NCBI RefSeq assembly: GCF_008704535.1
Contig: NZ_CP023701.1
Coordinates: forward strand, 4,940,001-5,004,000
Origin: Streptomyces subrutilus
GTDB lineage: Bacteria > Actinomycetota > Actinomycetes > Streptomycetales > Streptomycetaceae
Direction of reading: 5' to 3'
Length of the DNA: 64,000 nt
Shown here: piece after piece, positions 34,107-40,981 of the stretch
Position numbering within the stretch: the stretch's first letter is position 1
Layout: every line of letters starts with the position of its first letter
Position numbers and translations under genes: made by a program
Notes under the pieces: model-generated
The model's database searches: none
What the model was told of the DNA's origin: nothing
What the model saw: only the letters and a program-made list of their open reading frames with translations

Positions 34107-34134
34107 CCCGCCCCGCCCCGCGAGCCGGAGCGCC

Positions 34135-34172
34135 GAAGGGCCGGCCCGAGCAAACCCTCGGGCCGGCCCTTC
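34135..34172 (+). terminator. terminator after the 64-residue membrane protein
   Basis: A perfect 16-bp stem (34135-34150 with 34157-34172) has the 6-nt loop CAAACC. The following stretch 34173-34390 shows no convincing gene and is the chromosomal DNA originally downstream of tRNA-Gly. Confidence 0.85.
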
Positions 34173-34406
34173 CGTCCGCAGGCCACGGCCGCCGCGACCT
34201 GTCTGCCGCGGGGCCGTCCGGCGTCGCGTGCACGAACCGTTCGAGATCCCGTTGGCGGTCCGTGCGGATCGGAAGTGCGCAGACGGGCTCCTCGGGAACG
34301 AAGCCCTGTTCGGCGACGCGGCGGGCAGCGCCGTACGCCCTCGTGCCGACCTCGCATCCCGAGAACTCCGACCGTGCGACCCGGGCCCGCGCCCCCGGGA
34401 ACGACG

Positions 34407-34445
34407 AAGGGCCAGGTCGAGGAGACATCCTCTGACCTGGCCCTT
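34407..34445 (-). terminator. displaced original tRNA-Gly terminator
   Basis: A 12-bp perfect stem (34407-34418 with 34434-34445) has an extended GAGGA/TCCTC upper part. It lies just outside attL and closely resembles the hairpin 47050-47088 next to the intact tRNA. It is now cut off from its tRNA by the element. Confidence 0.8.
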
Positions 34446-34454
34446 TTCGCTTCA

Positions 34455-34497
34455 GAGCGGGTGACGGGAATCGAACCCGCGTAGCTAGTTTGGAAGA
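34455..34497. other. attL, 43-bp direct repeat of the tRNA-Gly 3' half
   Basis: These 43 bases are identical to 47099-47141 and equal the tRNA-Gly(TCC) sequence from the anticodon loop to the 3' end plus the discriminator. This is the usual footprint of tRNA-targeting tyrosine integrases. Identity stops sharply at 34498, where element DNA begins. The first 190 bases of the element (34498-34685) hold no gene that I can see. Confidence 0.93.
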
Positions 34498-34685
34498 TCG
34501 CGTACGCGCCCGGCCCCTCACCAGCCAAGCCCCTGACCTGCACGTCCCCACCCACCTGCCCGGCATTCCCCGAGGCTCTCCACAGAAGTCCGCCGGTACG
34601 GGCACGTGGGGGACACGGTCCGACGGGCCTTTGGGGAGGCGGTGACGATGGGCCGGGGGAGGCCGCGGTGTGCTTCCCCAGACGC

Positions 34686-35054
34686 TCAGGCTGCGGCTTG
34701 GCTGGGTCCTTCGTCCTCATCCTCGTCATCCGAGGAGCCGCCCCGCTCGTAACCCGCAATGGGAACGACGCGCCCGTCAGCAAGGGTCCTCGTGTGCCCG
34801 ACCACAGGGTGCTTGACGGGGGACTTCCGTCGCTCGTCCTCGGCCGCAAGGTCGGCGACCGATCCGGTGTCCTCAGCGTCCTCAGTGGTGCTCTGTTCCT
34901 TGGCCTGCCTGGCGACCACGACGAGGACGGCCAAGGCGATGCCGCCCAAGGCGGTGCCGGCGGCGATGACCTTCCCCCTGTGCTTCCCGTACAGATTCTT
35001 CGTCTTCTCGACCAGGGAGGTGGGTTCGCCATCCTCGGACGTGGAGTCATTCAT
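34686..35054 (-). CDS. single-pass membrane protein of the AICE (122 aa)
   Basis: ATG 35054 opens a 122-residue protein with a short acidic N-terminus, a basic segment (KTKNLYGKHRGK, about 16-27) and one membrane helix (VIAAGTALGGIALAVLVVVA, about 28-47). A long charged tail with an Asp/Glu-rich end (SSDDEDEDEG) follows. The topology is probably N-in with a cytosolic or external acidic tail; I recognise no family. No strong ribosome site is seen. It is the outermost gene at the left end of the element and is transcribed toward attL. The function is unknown; surface exclusion or transfer accessory roles are only guesses. Confidence 0.7.
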   Translation of the reverse strand: MNDSTSEDGEPTSLVEKTKNLYGKHRGKVIAAGTALGGIALAVLVVVARQAKEQSTTEDAEDTGSVADLAAEDERRKSPVKHPVVGHTRTLADGRVVPIAGYERGGSSDDEDEDEGPSQAAA

Positions 35055-35193
35055 GCGCACACATCTACCGGACCCATGCCTCACCTGTCAGGCAATCACC
35101 CGACCTCGCCGGATCGAGTTCAATAGCTCGGCTTTGCGGGCCGTTCGCTCCACGTTCCCAGCGGATAACCTCGGCGCGCCTCCGCCCGCCGCT

Positions 35194-35949
35194 CTAGCGA
35201 CCGACAGGGATCTCGTAGACGATCTCGCACAGTGCGGCGGGGATGACGATGTCCGCAGTCTCCACGGGCTGCCCCTGGTCGCTGTAGTACGTCCGCCGGA
35301 TGTGCGTCACTAGGGCCGCTTTCTGAATCCCGAGGAGTGACGCCTCCTCGGCGGTCGCTTGCCGCGGCTCCGGCTGCTCCACGGCGTGGCTGACGGTGAT
35401 CCCGATCGTGGCCATCCGGTTTACGACGCCAACGCCGGCATGCGGTCCACCCTCGGGCAGGACTACCAGCGTGCCGGCGGTGAGCCCGTACGGCTCCCAA
35501 CTCGTCGACAGCTGCACCGGTCGGCCATCGGCGAGGAACTCGTACACCGTGCGCACGCACAGCTCCTCAACGGCGATGCCGAGACGTGCCGCGATATCGG
35601 CCGGTGCGGGCACCTTCGCCTCGGTCCGGCTCTCCCAGTTCCCCTGCCTGCCCAAGGCCTGCATGTCCGCACGGAACGGAGAACCGCCCGGCTGCTCACG
35701 CGCCGACGACCGAACGACCCGCACGCGCTGCCGTGGCTCCGCGACGTATGTTCCCGAGCCCGCGCGACCTTCCAACACGCCCTGGGAGATCAGGAGCTCC
35801 TGTGCCCGGCGGACGACGTTCTCGCCAACCCCGCACTCCTCGGCGATCTGCGCTCGCGAAGGGAGCCGGTCACCCGCGTTCCAGTCGTGCTCCGCGATCC
35901 GCTGCCGCAGGACGTCGGCGATGCGGAGATAAGGCGGCTGCTCAGGCAT
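35194..35949 (-). CDS. GntR family regulator with UTRA domain (KorSA-like)
   Basis: The 251-residue HutC-type regulator has an N-terminal winged helix (about residues 1-70; LPSRAQIAEECGVGENVVRR then the wing GRAGSGTYV) and a C-terminal UTRA effector domain (about 90-245). In pSAM2 the comparable KorSA represses its own gene and the activator that triggers excision and transfer. Here the gene is divergent from the 36028 cluster, and two CTAGT-N2-ACTAG sites lie in the 78-bp gap, the nearest starting 10 bp from its ATG. Autoregulation with control of the rightward operon is the natural reading. No ribosome site precedes ATG 35949. Confidence 0.9.
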   Translation of the reverse strand: MPEQPPYLRIADVLRQRIAEHDWNAGDRLPSRAQIAEECGVGENVVRRAQELLISQGVLEGRAGSGTYVAEPRQRVRVVRSSAREQPGGSPFRADMQALGRQGNWESRTEAKVPAPADIAARLGIAVEELCVRTVYEFLADGRPVQLSTSWEPYGLTAGTLVVLPEGGPHAGVGVVNRMATIGITVSHAVEQPEPRQATAEEASLLGIQKAALVTHIRRTYYSDQGQPVETADIVIPAALCEIVYEIPVGR

Positions 35950-35958
35950 GTAGAAAAT

Positions 35959-35989
35959 CTAGTCCACTAGCTCTAATCTAGTTAACTAG
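35959..35989. promoter_or_regulatory. paired GntR operators CTAGT-N2-ACTAG
   Basis: Two 12-bp palindromes, 35959-35970 (CTAGTCCACTAG) and 35978-35989 (CTAGTTAACTAG), are 19 bp apart centre to centre, close to two helical turns. The second contains the GT-TA-AC core favoured by HutC-type GntR proteins. They fill the gap between the divergent GntR gene and the rightward small-gene operon. Confidence 0.8.
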
Positions 35990-36027
35990 CTTCACTCAAC
36001 GTGTTCACTCGGCGACGGAGGCCCTCT

Positions 36028-36306
36028 GTGCCCGCTTCGAAAGCCAGGGCCGAGGACATCGCCTCCCGACTGTCCGCCCTGGGGCTGACCACGAGAGTGG
36101 AACAGCACGCCCGCTACACGTCGATCGAATCGGAGGTACCGGAATCGCTGCCCGCCGACTCATGGCGGGAGGTCCTGGAAGTAGTCGCGGAGGCTGACCG
36201 ATTCGGTCTCCTCGCCAGCAGCCTGACCGGTCGCACTCTCTGGGCCGCTGTACGCAGAACGGTCCCCGCGACGGGCGACGTCCGGGCACCTGGCCATCAG
36301 CAATAG
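36028..36306 (+). CDS. AICE hypothetical protein (92 aa)
   Basis: GTG 36028, with GGAG about 8 nt upstream, opens a 92-residue soluble protein (MPASKARAEDIASRLSALGL). A helix-strand-strand-helix pattern is suggested by DIASRLSALGLTTRVEQ, YTSIESEVP and SWREVLEVVAEADRFGL. A GTG at 36001 is also in frame but lacks a ribosome site and is nearer the operators. I do not recognise the family. It is the first gene of a tight rightward operon (36028-37848) that ends with a second GntR regulator and another unknown. It is probably under control of the paired operators 38 bp upstream. Confidence 0.65.
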   Translation: MPASKARAEDIASRLSALGLTTRVEQHARYTSIESEVPESLPADSWREVLEVVAEADRFGLLASSLTGRTLWAAVRRTVPATGDVRAPGHQQ

Positions 36307-36318
36307 GAGCTGATCAGC

Positions 36319-36561
36319 ATGTCGAGCCGTACGATCCCCACCACCGCCCGCACCAGTGGGCACCCCCTTCGGCCGGAATTACCACTCGGTGCGAATGCCA
36401 CCCCCTACCGGTCGAGCTCGTGCGCGATCGGTACTCACCGCGATTGCGCGCAGTCGTCCCCGGCCACGGCCCCGATCGGTGTGCCTGTGACCTACGAGGC
36501 CTGCGATTGCCTCTGCCACGACACGGACAACGGATCCCAGCTGCGGCGGGTGGCTCCGTGA
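36319..36561 (+). CDS. AICE small cysteine-containing protein (80 aa)
   Basis: ATG 36319 follows AGGAG, which overlaps the stop region of the previous gene. The 80-residue product is low in hydrophobics at the N-terminus and ends with a short cysteine-histidine cluster, YEACDCLCHDTDNG (about residues 59-72), preceded by CAIGTHRDCAQ (about 35-45). The four to five cysteines and two histidines could bind zinc. Small proteins with this pattern occur in streptomycete integrative elements, but no function is known. The next gene starts inside its stop codon (GTGA overlap), so the genes are translationally coupled. Confidence 0.65.
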   Translation: MSSRTIPTTARTSGHPLRPELPLGANATPYRSSSCAIGTHRDCAQSSPATAPIGVPVTYEACDCLCHDTDNGSQLRRVAP

Positions 36562-36782
36562 AGAGATGGAAACCCAGCGGCGCCGTCGCCACGAACGTCG
36601 AGGTCACCTCGGCCACCGTCCAGCGCGGCGACGTCATCCAGATCGGCGGGCAACCGTGCCGCGTCATCGACCTGATCCAACTCCCCGCCAGCGCCAAGCG
36701 GCTCTGCTTCGAGTCGGGCGAGCTGCTCACGATGCACGCCCGAACCCGCTTTATCGCCCTCCGGATGCGGAGGAACTGGTGA
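36558..36782 (+). CDS. AICE small protein (74 aa), S1/KOW-like beta-rich
   Basis: GTG 36558 overlaps the previous stop by four bases. The 74-residue product reads MKRWKPSGAVATNVEVTSAT and then VQRGDVIQIGGQPCRVIDLI, a pattern of short strands resembling small beta-barrel nucleic-acid-binding domains, and it ends RFIALRMRRNW. The resemblance is to fold pattern only and no family is claimed. Its stop overlaps the GTG of the GntR gene that follows, so the four genes from 36319 to 37848 are read as a coupled string. Confidence 0.65.
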   Translation: MKRWKPSGAVATNVEVTSATVQRGDVIQIGGQPCRVIDLIQLPASAKRLCFESGELLTMHARTRFIALRMRRNW

Positions 36783-37504
36783 CCCAACCCGCACCGTCCC
36801 GCCGACACGCCATCGCGGACGACCTCCGGAATCAGATCTCGACGGGCCGCTTGAAGGCCGGCGAACGACTCCCCTCCGAAGCCCAACTAGCCGCCCGCTA
36901 CGAGGTCAGCACGCCTACCCTGCGGAACGCCCTCGCGCTCCTCCAGGCCGAAGGCCTCGTAGAGAAGATCCACGGCACCGGCAACTTCGTCCGCCACCCG
37001 CTCCGCAGGACCACGTACGTCGGCGGCGGATACGCACCCAGCGCGTTGACCGCGGCTGAGGGGGCCCTCCACACCACCATCCGAACCACCAACCTCGGAG
37101 CGCACGGCCGTCTGACCGCCCTCCTCAAGGTCTCGCCCCGAAGTTCCCTGACGGAATTCCTCTGCCTCACCCACGAGGGGAAAACGCCGCACAGCCTGGC
37201 GCGCATCTACATACCCCGAGACCTAGCACCGGCCGACGTCCCGGATGGACTGCTAGCGGCACGACTGTCAGACCAGCGCCCACCGCTGGCCGTGATCCAG
37301 GAAACGGTGAGCATCCGCCTCCCCACTCCAGACGAAACGACGACCCTTCGCATCGGCTCAACCCTGGCCATCCTCTCGATCACCCGCGTGGCAACCGACA
37401 CCGCGGTCCGCGTGGTCGAGGTGGCTCTCCTGGTCCTCCCCGGCGACCGAGCCGATGCAGTCTTTACCACGCATCACAGGACCGAAGGTAGGAGGGCGGA
37501 ATGA
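36779..37504 (+). CDS. second GntR/UTRA family regulator of the AICE
   Basis: GTG 36779 (GAGGA 5 nt upstream; overlaps the preceding stop) opens a 241-residue regulator. The winged helix is ADDLRNQISTGRLKAGERLP and SEAQLAARYEVSTPTLRNAL (residues about 12-52) with wing HGTGNFV; the UTRA-like domain follows. It differs strongly from the GntR protein at 35194-35949, so the element has two independent HutC-type regulators. A typical AICE has one KorSA; the second may control cargo or sense host metabolites. It is embedded in the rightward operon driven from the operator region at 35959-35989. Confidence 0.88.
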   Translation: MTQPAPSRRHAIADDLRNQISTGRLKAGERLPSEAQLAARYEVSTPTLRNALALLQAEGLVEKIHGTGNFVRHPLRRTTYVGGGYAPSALTAAEGALHTTIRTTNLGAHGRLTALLKVSPRSSLTEFLCLTHEGKTPHSLARIYIPRDLAPADVPDGLLAARLSDQRPPLAVIQETVSIRLPTPDETTTLRIGSTLAILSITRVATDTAVRVVEVALLVLPGDRADAVFTTHHRTEGRRAE

Positions 37505-37848
37505 CTACACCCCACGACGAGCTACGCCTCTTGCCCTGGTCGGGCCCAGACGGCAAGCCCTGCTTCTTGAGCGCCGATGACAACACCGGCTACCTGTCCC
37601 GTCTCGCCGATAACACCGAGTCGCTGCAACTCAGCCTGGCTTCAAAACTCCTGGACCACGCTCCTGAAGTCCTCGCGGACGAGGAGGCGGACCCTGATGA
37701 ACTCCGCCTCCTGGCAGCGGACCTGACTGGAGCCCTGAGGGACGCGGTACGCGTAGCAAGCAGCCGCGGCCACCGCCTAGCGATACCAGCCCCCTTTGCC
37801 GGCGAAGAGCGCACCGAAGCTCCTCGTCAGCCTGTGGCCCCGGACTAG
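37501..37848 (+). CDS. AICE hypothetical protein (115 aa)
   Basis: ATG 37501 overlaps the GntR stop as ATGA. The 115-residue acidic protein contains GPDGKPCFLSADDNTGYLSR (about residues 15-34) and a helical middle, LQLSLASKLLDHAPEVLADE (about 42-61). Proteins of this size and composition recur beside GntR genes in streptomycete integrative elements. I know of no function. A 17-bp terminator follows 18 bp after the stop, marking the end of the rightward operon. Confidence 0.68.
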   Translation: MTTPHDELRLLPWSGPDGKPCFLSADDNTGYLSRLADNTESLQLSLASKLLDHAPEVLADEEADPDELRLLAADLTGALRDAVRVASSRGHRLAIPAPFAGEERTEAPRQPVAPD

Positions 37849-37866
37849 TGCCACCGCGCCCCAGCG

Positions 37867-37905
37867 ACAGTGAGGCCCCCAGCCGATCGCTGGGGGCCTC
37901 ACTGT
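37867..37905. terminator. terminator between the GntR operon and the HEPN cassette
   Basis: A perfect 17-bp stem (37867-37883 with 37889-37905) has the loop CGATC. It serves the rightward operon and possibly the leftward HEPN gene. Confidence 0.85.
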
Positions 37906-37963
37906 TCGTGTCTCCCTGAGCTGGCGCACGGCGCCGGAGGCAGGTCTCAGTAGCCGACTTGTC

Positions 37964-38617
37964 TTACAGGATCCCTGTGGAACGCCTATATGCCTGATTC
38001 TCGGCTGCTGCGCTCACGGTATTGCGCACGAAATCCATGATCCAGAGCACCTCCGCATGCAGCTCCTCATATGAGTTCGCACCGACACTCAGGTATTGAC
38101 CATGCGCTATCTCGTTTCTCACTCTCAAGAGTTGATAGTCAATCAATCTTGCCTTGGTGTGAAGAGGGGAGGCGTCGAGGCCTAGAGATTCAAACAGGTC
38201 GAAACATCTGACGCTGTTCAAATTCGACTGGGTGTCAATTCCGCGACGCCATGGAATGGTTGCCCTGACGCCATCCCCTGAGAGGAGTGCTTGGGCCCTG
38301 CGCACGATCTTCCGAGTGGCAGACATTCCCTCCTCTGAGTCGAGAGAAGACTCGTGGCCTAGAGCCACGAAAGCAGGGTGGAGTTCACCATAGGTGAGGC
38401 GGCGTCGTCCAACGTATTTTAGGTACGCCGAGAGGCAGTGCTTTGCGTAACCTTCCCAATGTGCATACAGGAGGGGTATGCCGGCGCGGCAAAGGGTTCG
38501 TTGGGCGGTACTCTCGGAGTGAGCCCGTCGGACCGTACTCAAATAGCTGTGAAGCTCACTTCGACGCCACGCGAAATCCTCGTCGAGTGTGTCCTGGAGT
38601 TCATCGAGAGTGCGCAA
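37964..38617 (-). CDS. HEPN-domain protein (MAE_28990/MAE_18760-like), putative RNase effector
   Basis: The TTG start at 38617 follows directly on the TAG of the DUF262 gene, with GGGAG just inside that gene, so translation is coupled. The 217-residue helical protein has AHWEGYAKHC (about residues 52-61), seen in the MAE_28990/MAE_18760 HEPN group, and the catalytic-type motif RNEIAH, R167-x4-H172. HEPN proteins with this motif are usually metal-independent RNases of toxin-antitoxin, CRISPR or abortive-infection systems. Partnering with DUF262 and the low GC content (many A/T-ending codons, unlike the neighbours) point to horizontally acquired defence cargo. Nuclease activity is inferred, not shown. 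Confidence 0.82.
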   Translation of the reverse strand: MRTLDELQDTLDEDFAWRRSELHSYLSTVRRAHSESTAQRTLCRAGIPLLYAHWEGYAKHCLSAYLKYVGRRRLTYGELHPAFVALGHESSLDSEEGMSATRKIVRRAQALLSGDGVRATIPWRRGIDTQSNLNSVRCFDLFESLGLDASPLHTKARLIDYQLLRVRNEIAHGQYLSVGANSYEELHAEVLWIMDFVRNTVSAAAENQAYRRSTGIL

Positions 38618-39787
38618 CTACTCTCCCAGTGAAAATACTCTTTGCCCGACCTCGAACATGTGCGGGATGCGTAGGTCTGCGGACTTTCCGGCACCCGTTC
38701 GGCTTTGGAAAGTGGAATTTTTCCATACGGCTTGCACTCTTTGGCTGAGCATTTTCGGTCGGAGGCCGCTATCCAGGCGCTTCCATTGATCGTAGTTGAG
38801 TGCCAGACCGACGGTCACCGCTTCGAACGCCGAAACGGTAAATCGGCCGCTGTGCTTCGACTTGGTGAGATCGTAACGCTTGAAGGATGACTCTCCCAGG
38901 GCTTCGGTGAGCCAAGAAAAGATATCCGTGAAGCGCATGTACTCGAAGTCTCGATCGAAATGCGGAGATTCGATGAAGCCTCGCATGCGCGACGTCAAAA
39001 ATTCACCCACGTCGGCAAGGCCGGCGAGGTCGGATCGCTCGGCTGTAGCGATGGCGAGGTAGCGAAGTGCGAGTTCCACGCCGTAGGCTTCTTCTTCTTG
39101 CCGCTCGCTGATGCTGACGGTTTCCTTAAAAGTCGAACTGGCGGCAAGCTGCTGAAGCCACCTGAAGAACGTCGGGTCCAGCATGACTGCCAGACAGTTC
39201 CGTGCCTCCTGCTCGGAAAGGTGTGCGCCGCTGTTCAATCGTTGGAACAAGTCAAACTTTGCTTGCTCGTCGCTTGTGTGTTCCACGATTTGGAAGTCGA
39301 GTCGGGCACGTTTAAAGAACCGCTGCTGTGCTTCTGATAGAGCCGTTACTTCAACCCGGCTCGAAGGGGTTGTGGAGTCGCTCCAAACAACCCCCTTTAG
39401 GCTCTTCAGGTAGTCCCCAGCTGTCAACGGATCCGGCTCGTCGATGGCGTCACCCTCTTTCCGGAGGACGCCCATGAAGCGAAACAAGGTAGATAGCCGC
39501 TGAACGCCGTCCACAACGTCCCACACCCCGTCCTTGCGAGCCGCAACAAAGATGGGGGGGATGGGAATTCCGAGGAATACGCTCTCGATCAAACGAGATT
39601 GTTGCTGGATCCCCCACCTGAAGATTCTCTGAAACTCTGGGTGAATTTCAAGGTCGGAATTTTCATACATGGAGAGAGCCTCATTAATCGCCATGCTGTA
39701 GCGATCGGTGTGAATCTCGCGAGAGCGCTGTTCGATCTCGTCCTGCAACGTCACTTGATCCTCCTGGAATGCCATCTGATCTGGCAT
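38618..39787 (-). CDS. DUF262 (GmrS/ParB-like) domain protein, defence cassette partner
   Basis: ATG 39787 with a strong GGAGGGGGG site gives a 389-residue protein. The DUF262 core runs from IHPEFQRIFRWGIQQQSRLI (about residues 48-67), ESVFLGIPIPPIF (68-80), to the motif DGVQR at 93-97, equivalent to the DGQQR of GmrS. FDLFQRLNSGAHLSEQEARN continues the domain. No DUF1524 HNH nuclease is fused, unlike GmrSD, and the C-terminal half is helical and unassigned. DUF262 acts as a ParB-fold NTP-dependent sensor or nuclease in type IV restriction. Here the catalytic effector is probably the coupled HEPN gene. The low GC matches its partner. Confidence 0.85.
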   Translation of the reverse strand: MPDQMAFQEDQVTLQDEIEQRSREIHTDRYSMAINEALSMYENSDLEIHPEFQRIFRWGIQQQSRLIESVFLGIPIPPIFVAARKDGVWDVVDGVQRLSTLFRFMGVLRKEGDAIDEPDPLTAGDYLKSLKGVVWSDSTTPSSRVEVTALSEAQQRFFKRARLDFQIVEHTSDEQAKFDLFQRLNSGAHLSEQEARNCLAVMLDPTFFRWLQQLAASSTFKETVSISERQEEEAYGVELALRYLAIATAERSDLAGLADVGEFLTSRMRGFIESPHFDRDFEYMRFTDIFSWLTEALGESSFKRYDLTKSKHSGRFTVSAFEAVTVGLALNYDQWKRLDSGLRPKMLSQRVQAVWKNSTFQSRTGAGKSADLRIPHMFEVGQRVFSLGE

Positions 39788-40165
39788 GATCCCCCCTCCG
39801 GCTCGGCCCTCCGCTGACTCAGTATGGACCGCCTCCCGCCTGGTGGGAGCTGTTTTGGCCGAACCGCTGCTAGTTCGTCTCGGTCGACGGAGCGGCTTTT
39901 GTCGGTGCTCTCCACGCCTTAGGGGCGAGCGCGGCAGCGGACGGGGAGCTCCTAGAGGATGACTGGACGGCACACTCATCAGCCACAACGAGACCAGGAT
40001 CGACGCGGGGCGACCGCATCGGTCGCCGCCAGCTCGTGGCGGCAGCTGCGCCCCGCCAGCCCCTTCCCGTAGTGCGGTTACCTCACGCACCCGCCGTCCA
40101 TGACGGCAGGGGTGCGGTGCCCATTCCAACTCGGTCTCGGCAGATGGATGACCGTATGCCAGAGG
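39788..40165. other. gene-free stretch upstream of the DUF262 gene
   Basis: No intact gene is seen. It must contain the promoter of the leftward DUF262-HEPN pair. Short GC-rich inverted repeats occur around 40015-40050, and the segment leads into an integrase fragment, so it is probably scarred by past rearrangement. Confidence 0.5.
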
Positions 40166-40237
40166 CCGCCACTCCGCGTCGTGCGGGAGATCCTTGGGCA
40201 CAGCCAGATCGGCGTCACCAGGCACGTGTATGTGTAG
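40166..40237 (+). pseudogene. C-terminal fragment of a tyrosine recombinase
   Basis: The frame ending at TAG 40235 reads LRVVREILGHSQIGVTRHVY followed by V, matching the box II end of phage-type integrases (LGHSQI...VY with His and catalytic Tyr). Nothing upstream continues the domain, so only about 22 residues survive. It differs from the element's own integrase (MGHSTARAALIYQH), so it derives from a second element. Confidence 0.8.
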
Positions 40238-40256
40238 ATGATCCGAAGGAAACGAC

Positions 40257-40976
40257 CTAGTGACCTGAGTCAGAGATTCGGTGGCAGTAGGCGTCGACTT
40301 TGTCGAGGATTTCGTCGGCTGTCTTCGTCCAGACGAAGGGCCTGGGCTGGTCGTTCCAGTCGCTCAGCCAGGCCCGGATGTCGCGTTCGAGGGCCTGGAC
40401 GGAGCGGTGGACTCCCCGCTTGAGCTTCTTTTGTGTGAGCTCGGCGAACCACCGCTCGACCAGGTTGAGCCAGGACGCGCTGGTGGGTGTGAAGTGCAGG
40501 TGGAACCGCGGGTGGGCCAGCAGCCACTTCTTGATGTCCGGGGTCTTGTGGGTCGCGTAGTTGTCGAGGATCAGATGGACCTGAAGATCCGCCGGGACCT
40601 CTTTGTCGACCTTGGTCAGGAACTTCTTGAACTCGGCGGCCCGGTGGCGGCGGTGGAGTGATCCGATGACCTTGCCGGTGGCGACTTCCAGGGCCGCGAA
40701 GAGGGTGGTGGTGCCGGCGCGGATGTAGTCGTGACTACGGCGCTCGGGAACGCCGGGCATCATGGGCAGGACCGGCTGGGACCGGTCCAGGGCCTGGATC
40801 TGCGACTTCTCGTCCACGCAGAGGACCAAAGCCTTCTCCGGCGGGTCGAGGTAGAGACCGACCACGTCACGGACCTTGTCGATGAACAGCGGGTCCGTCG
40901 ACAGTTTGAACGTTTGGGACCGGTGCGGGGCCAGCGCGAACGCCCGCCAGATCCTCGAGACCGTCGACTGGGACAT
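40257..40976 (-). mobile_element. IS630-family transposase, N-terminally truncated
   Basis: The 239-residue frame carries the full DDE catalytic half of an IS630 transposase: Asp55 in LCVDEKSQIQ, Asp138 in LILDNYATHK and Glu174 in NLVERWFAEL, with YIRAGTTTLFAALEVATG and the usual ending. It begins at MSQSTVSRIWRAF, which in full proteins lies in the middle of the N-terminal HTH region, so about 100 residues are missing. The truncation point (about 40980) coincides with the truncated start of traB on the other strand. No pair of terminal inverted repeats could be found, which fits a deletion at this side. It is probably inactive. Confidence 0.88.
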
Positions 40977-40981
40977 CCCGG

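Noticed and set aside
34173..34390. Possible gene remnant left of attL
   Set aside because: Frames on both strands are short with no recognisable motif; I treat it as intergenic DNA that once lay downstream of tRNA-Gly.
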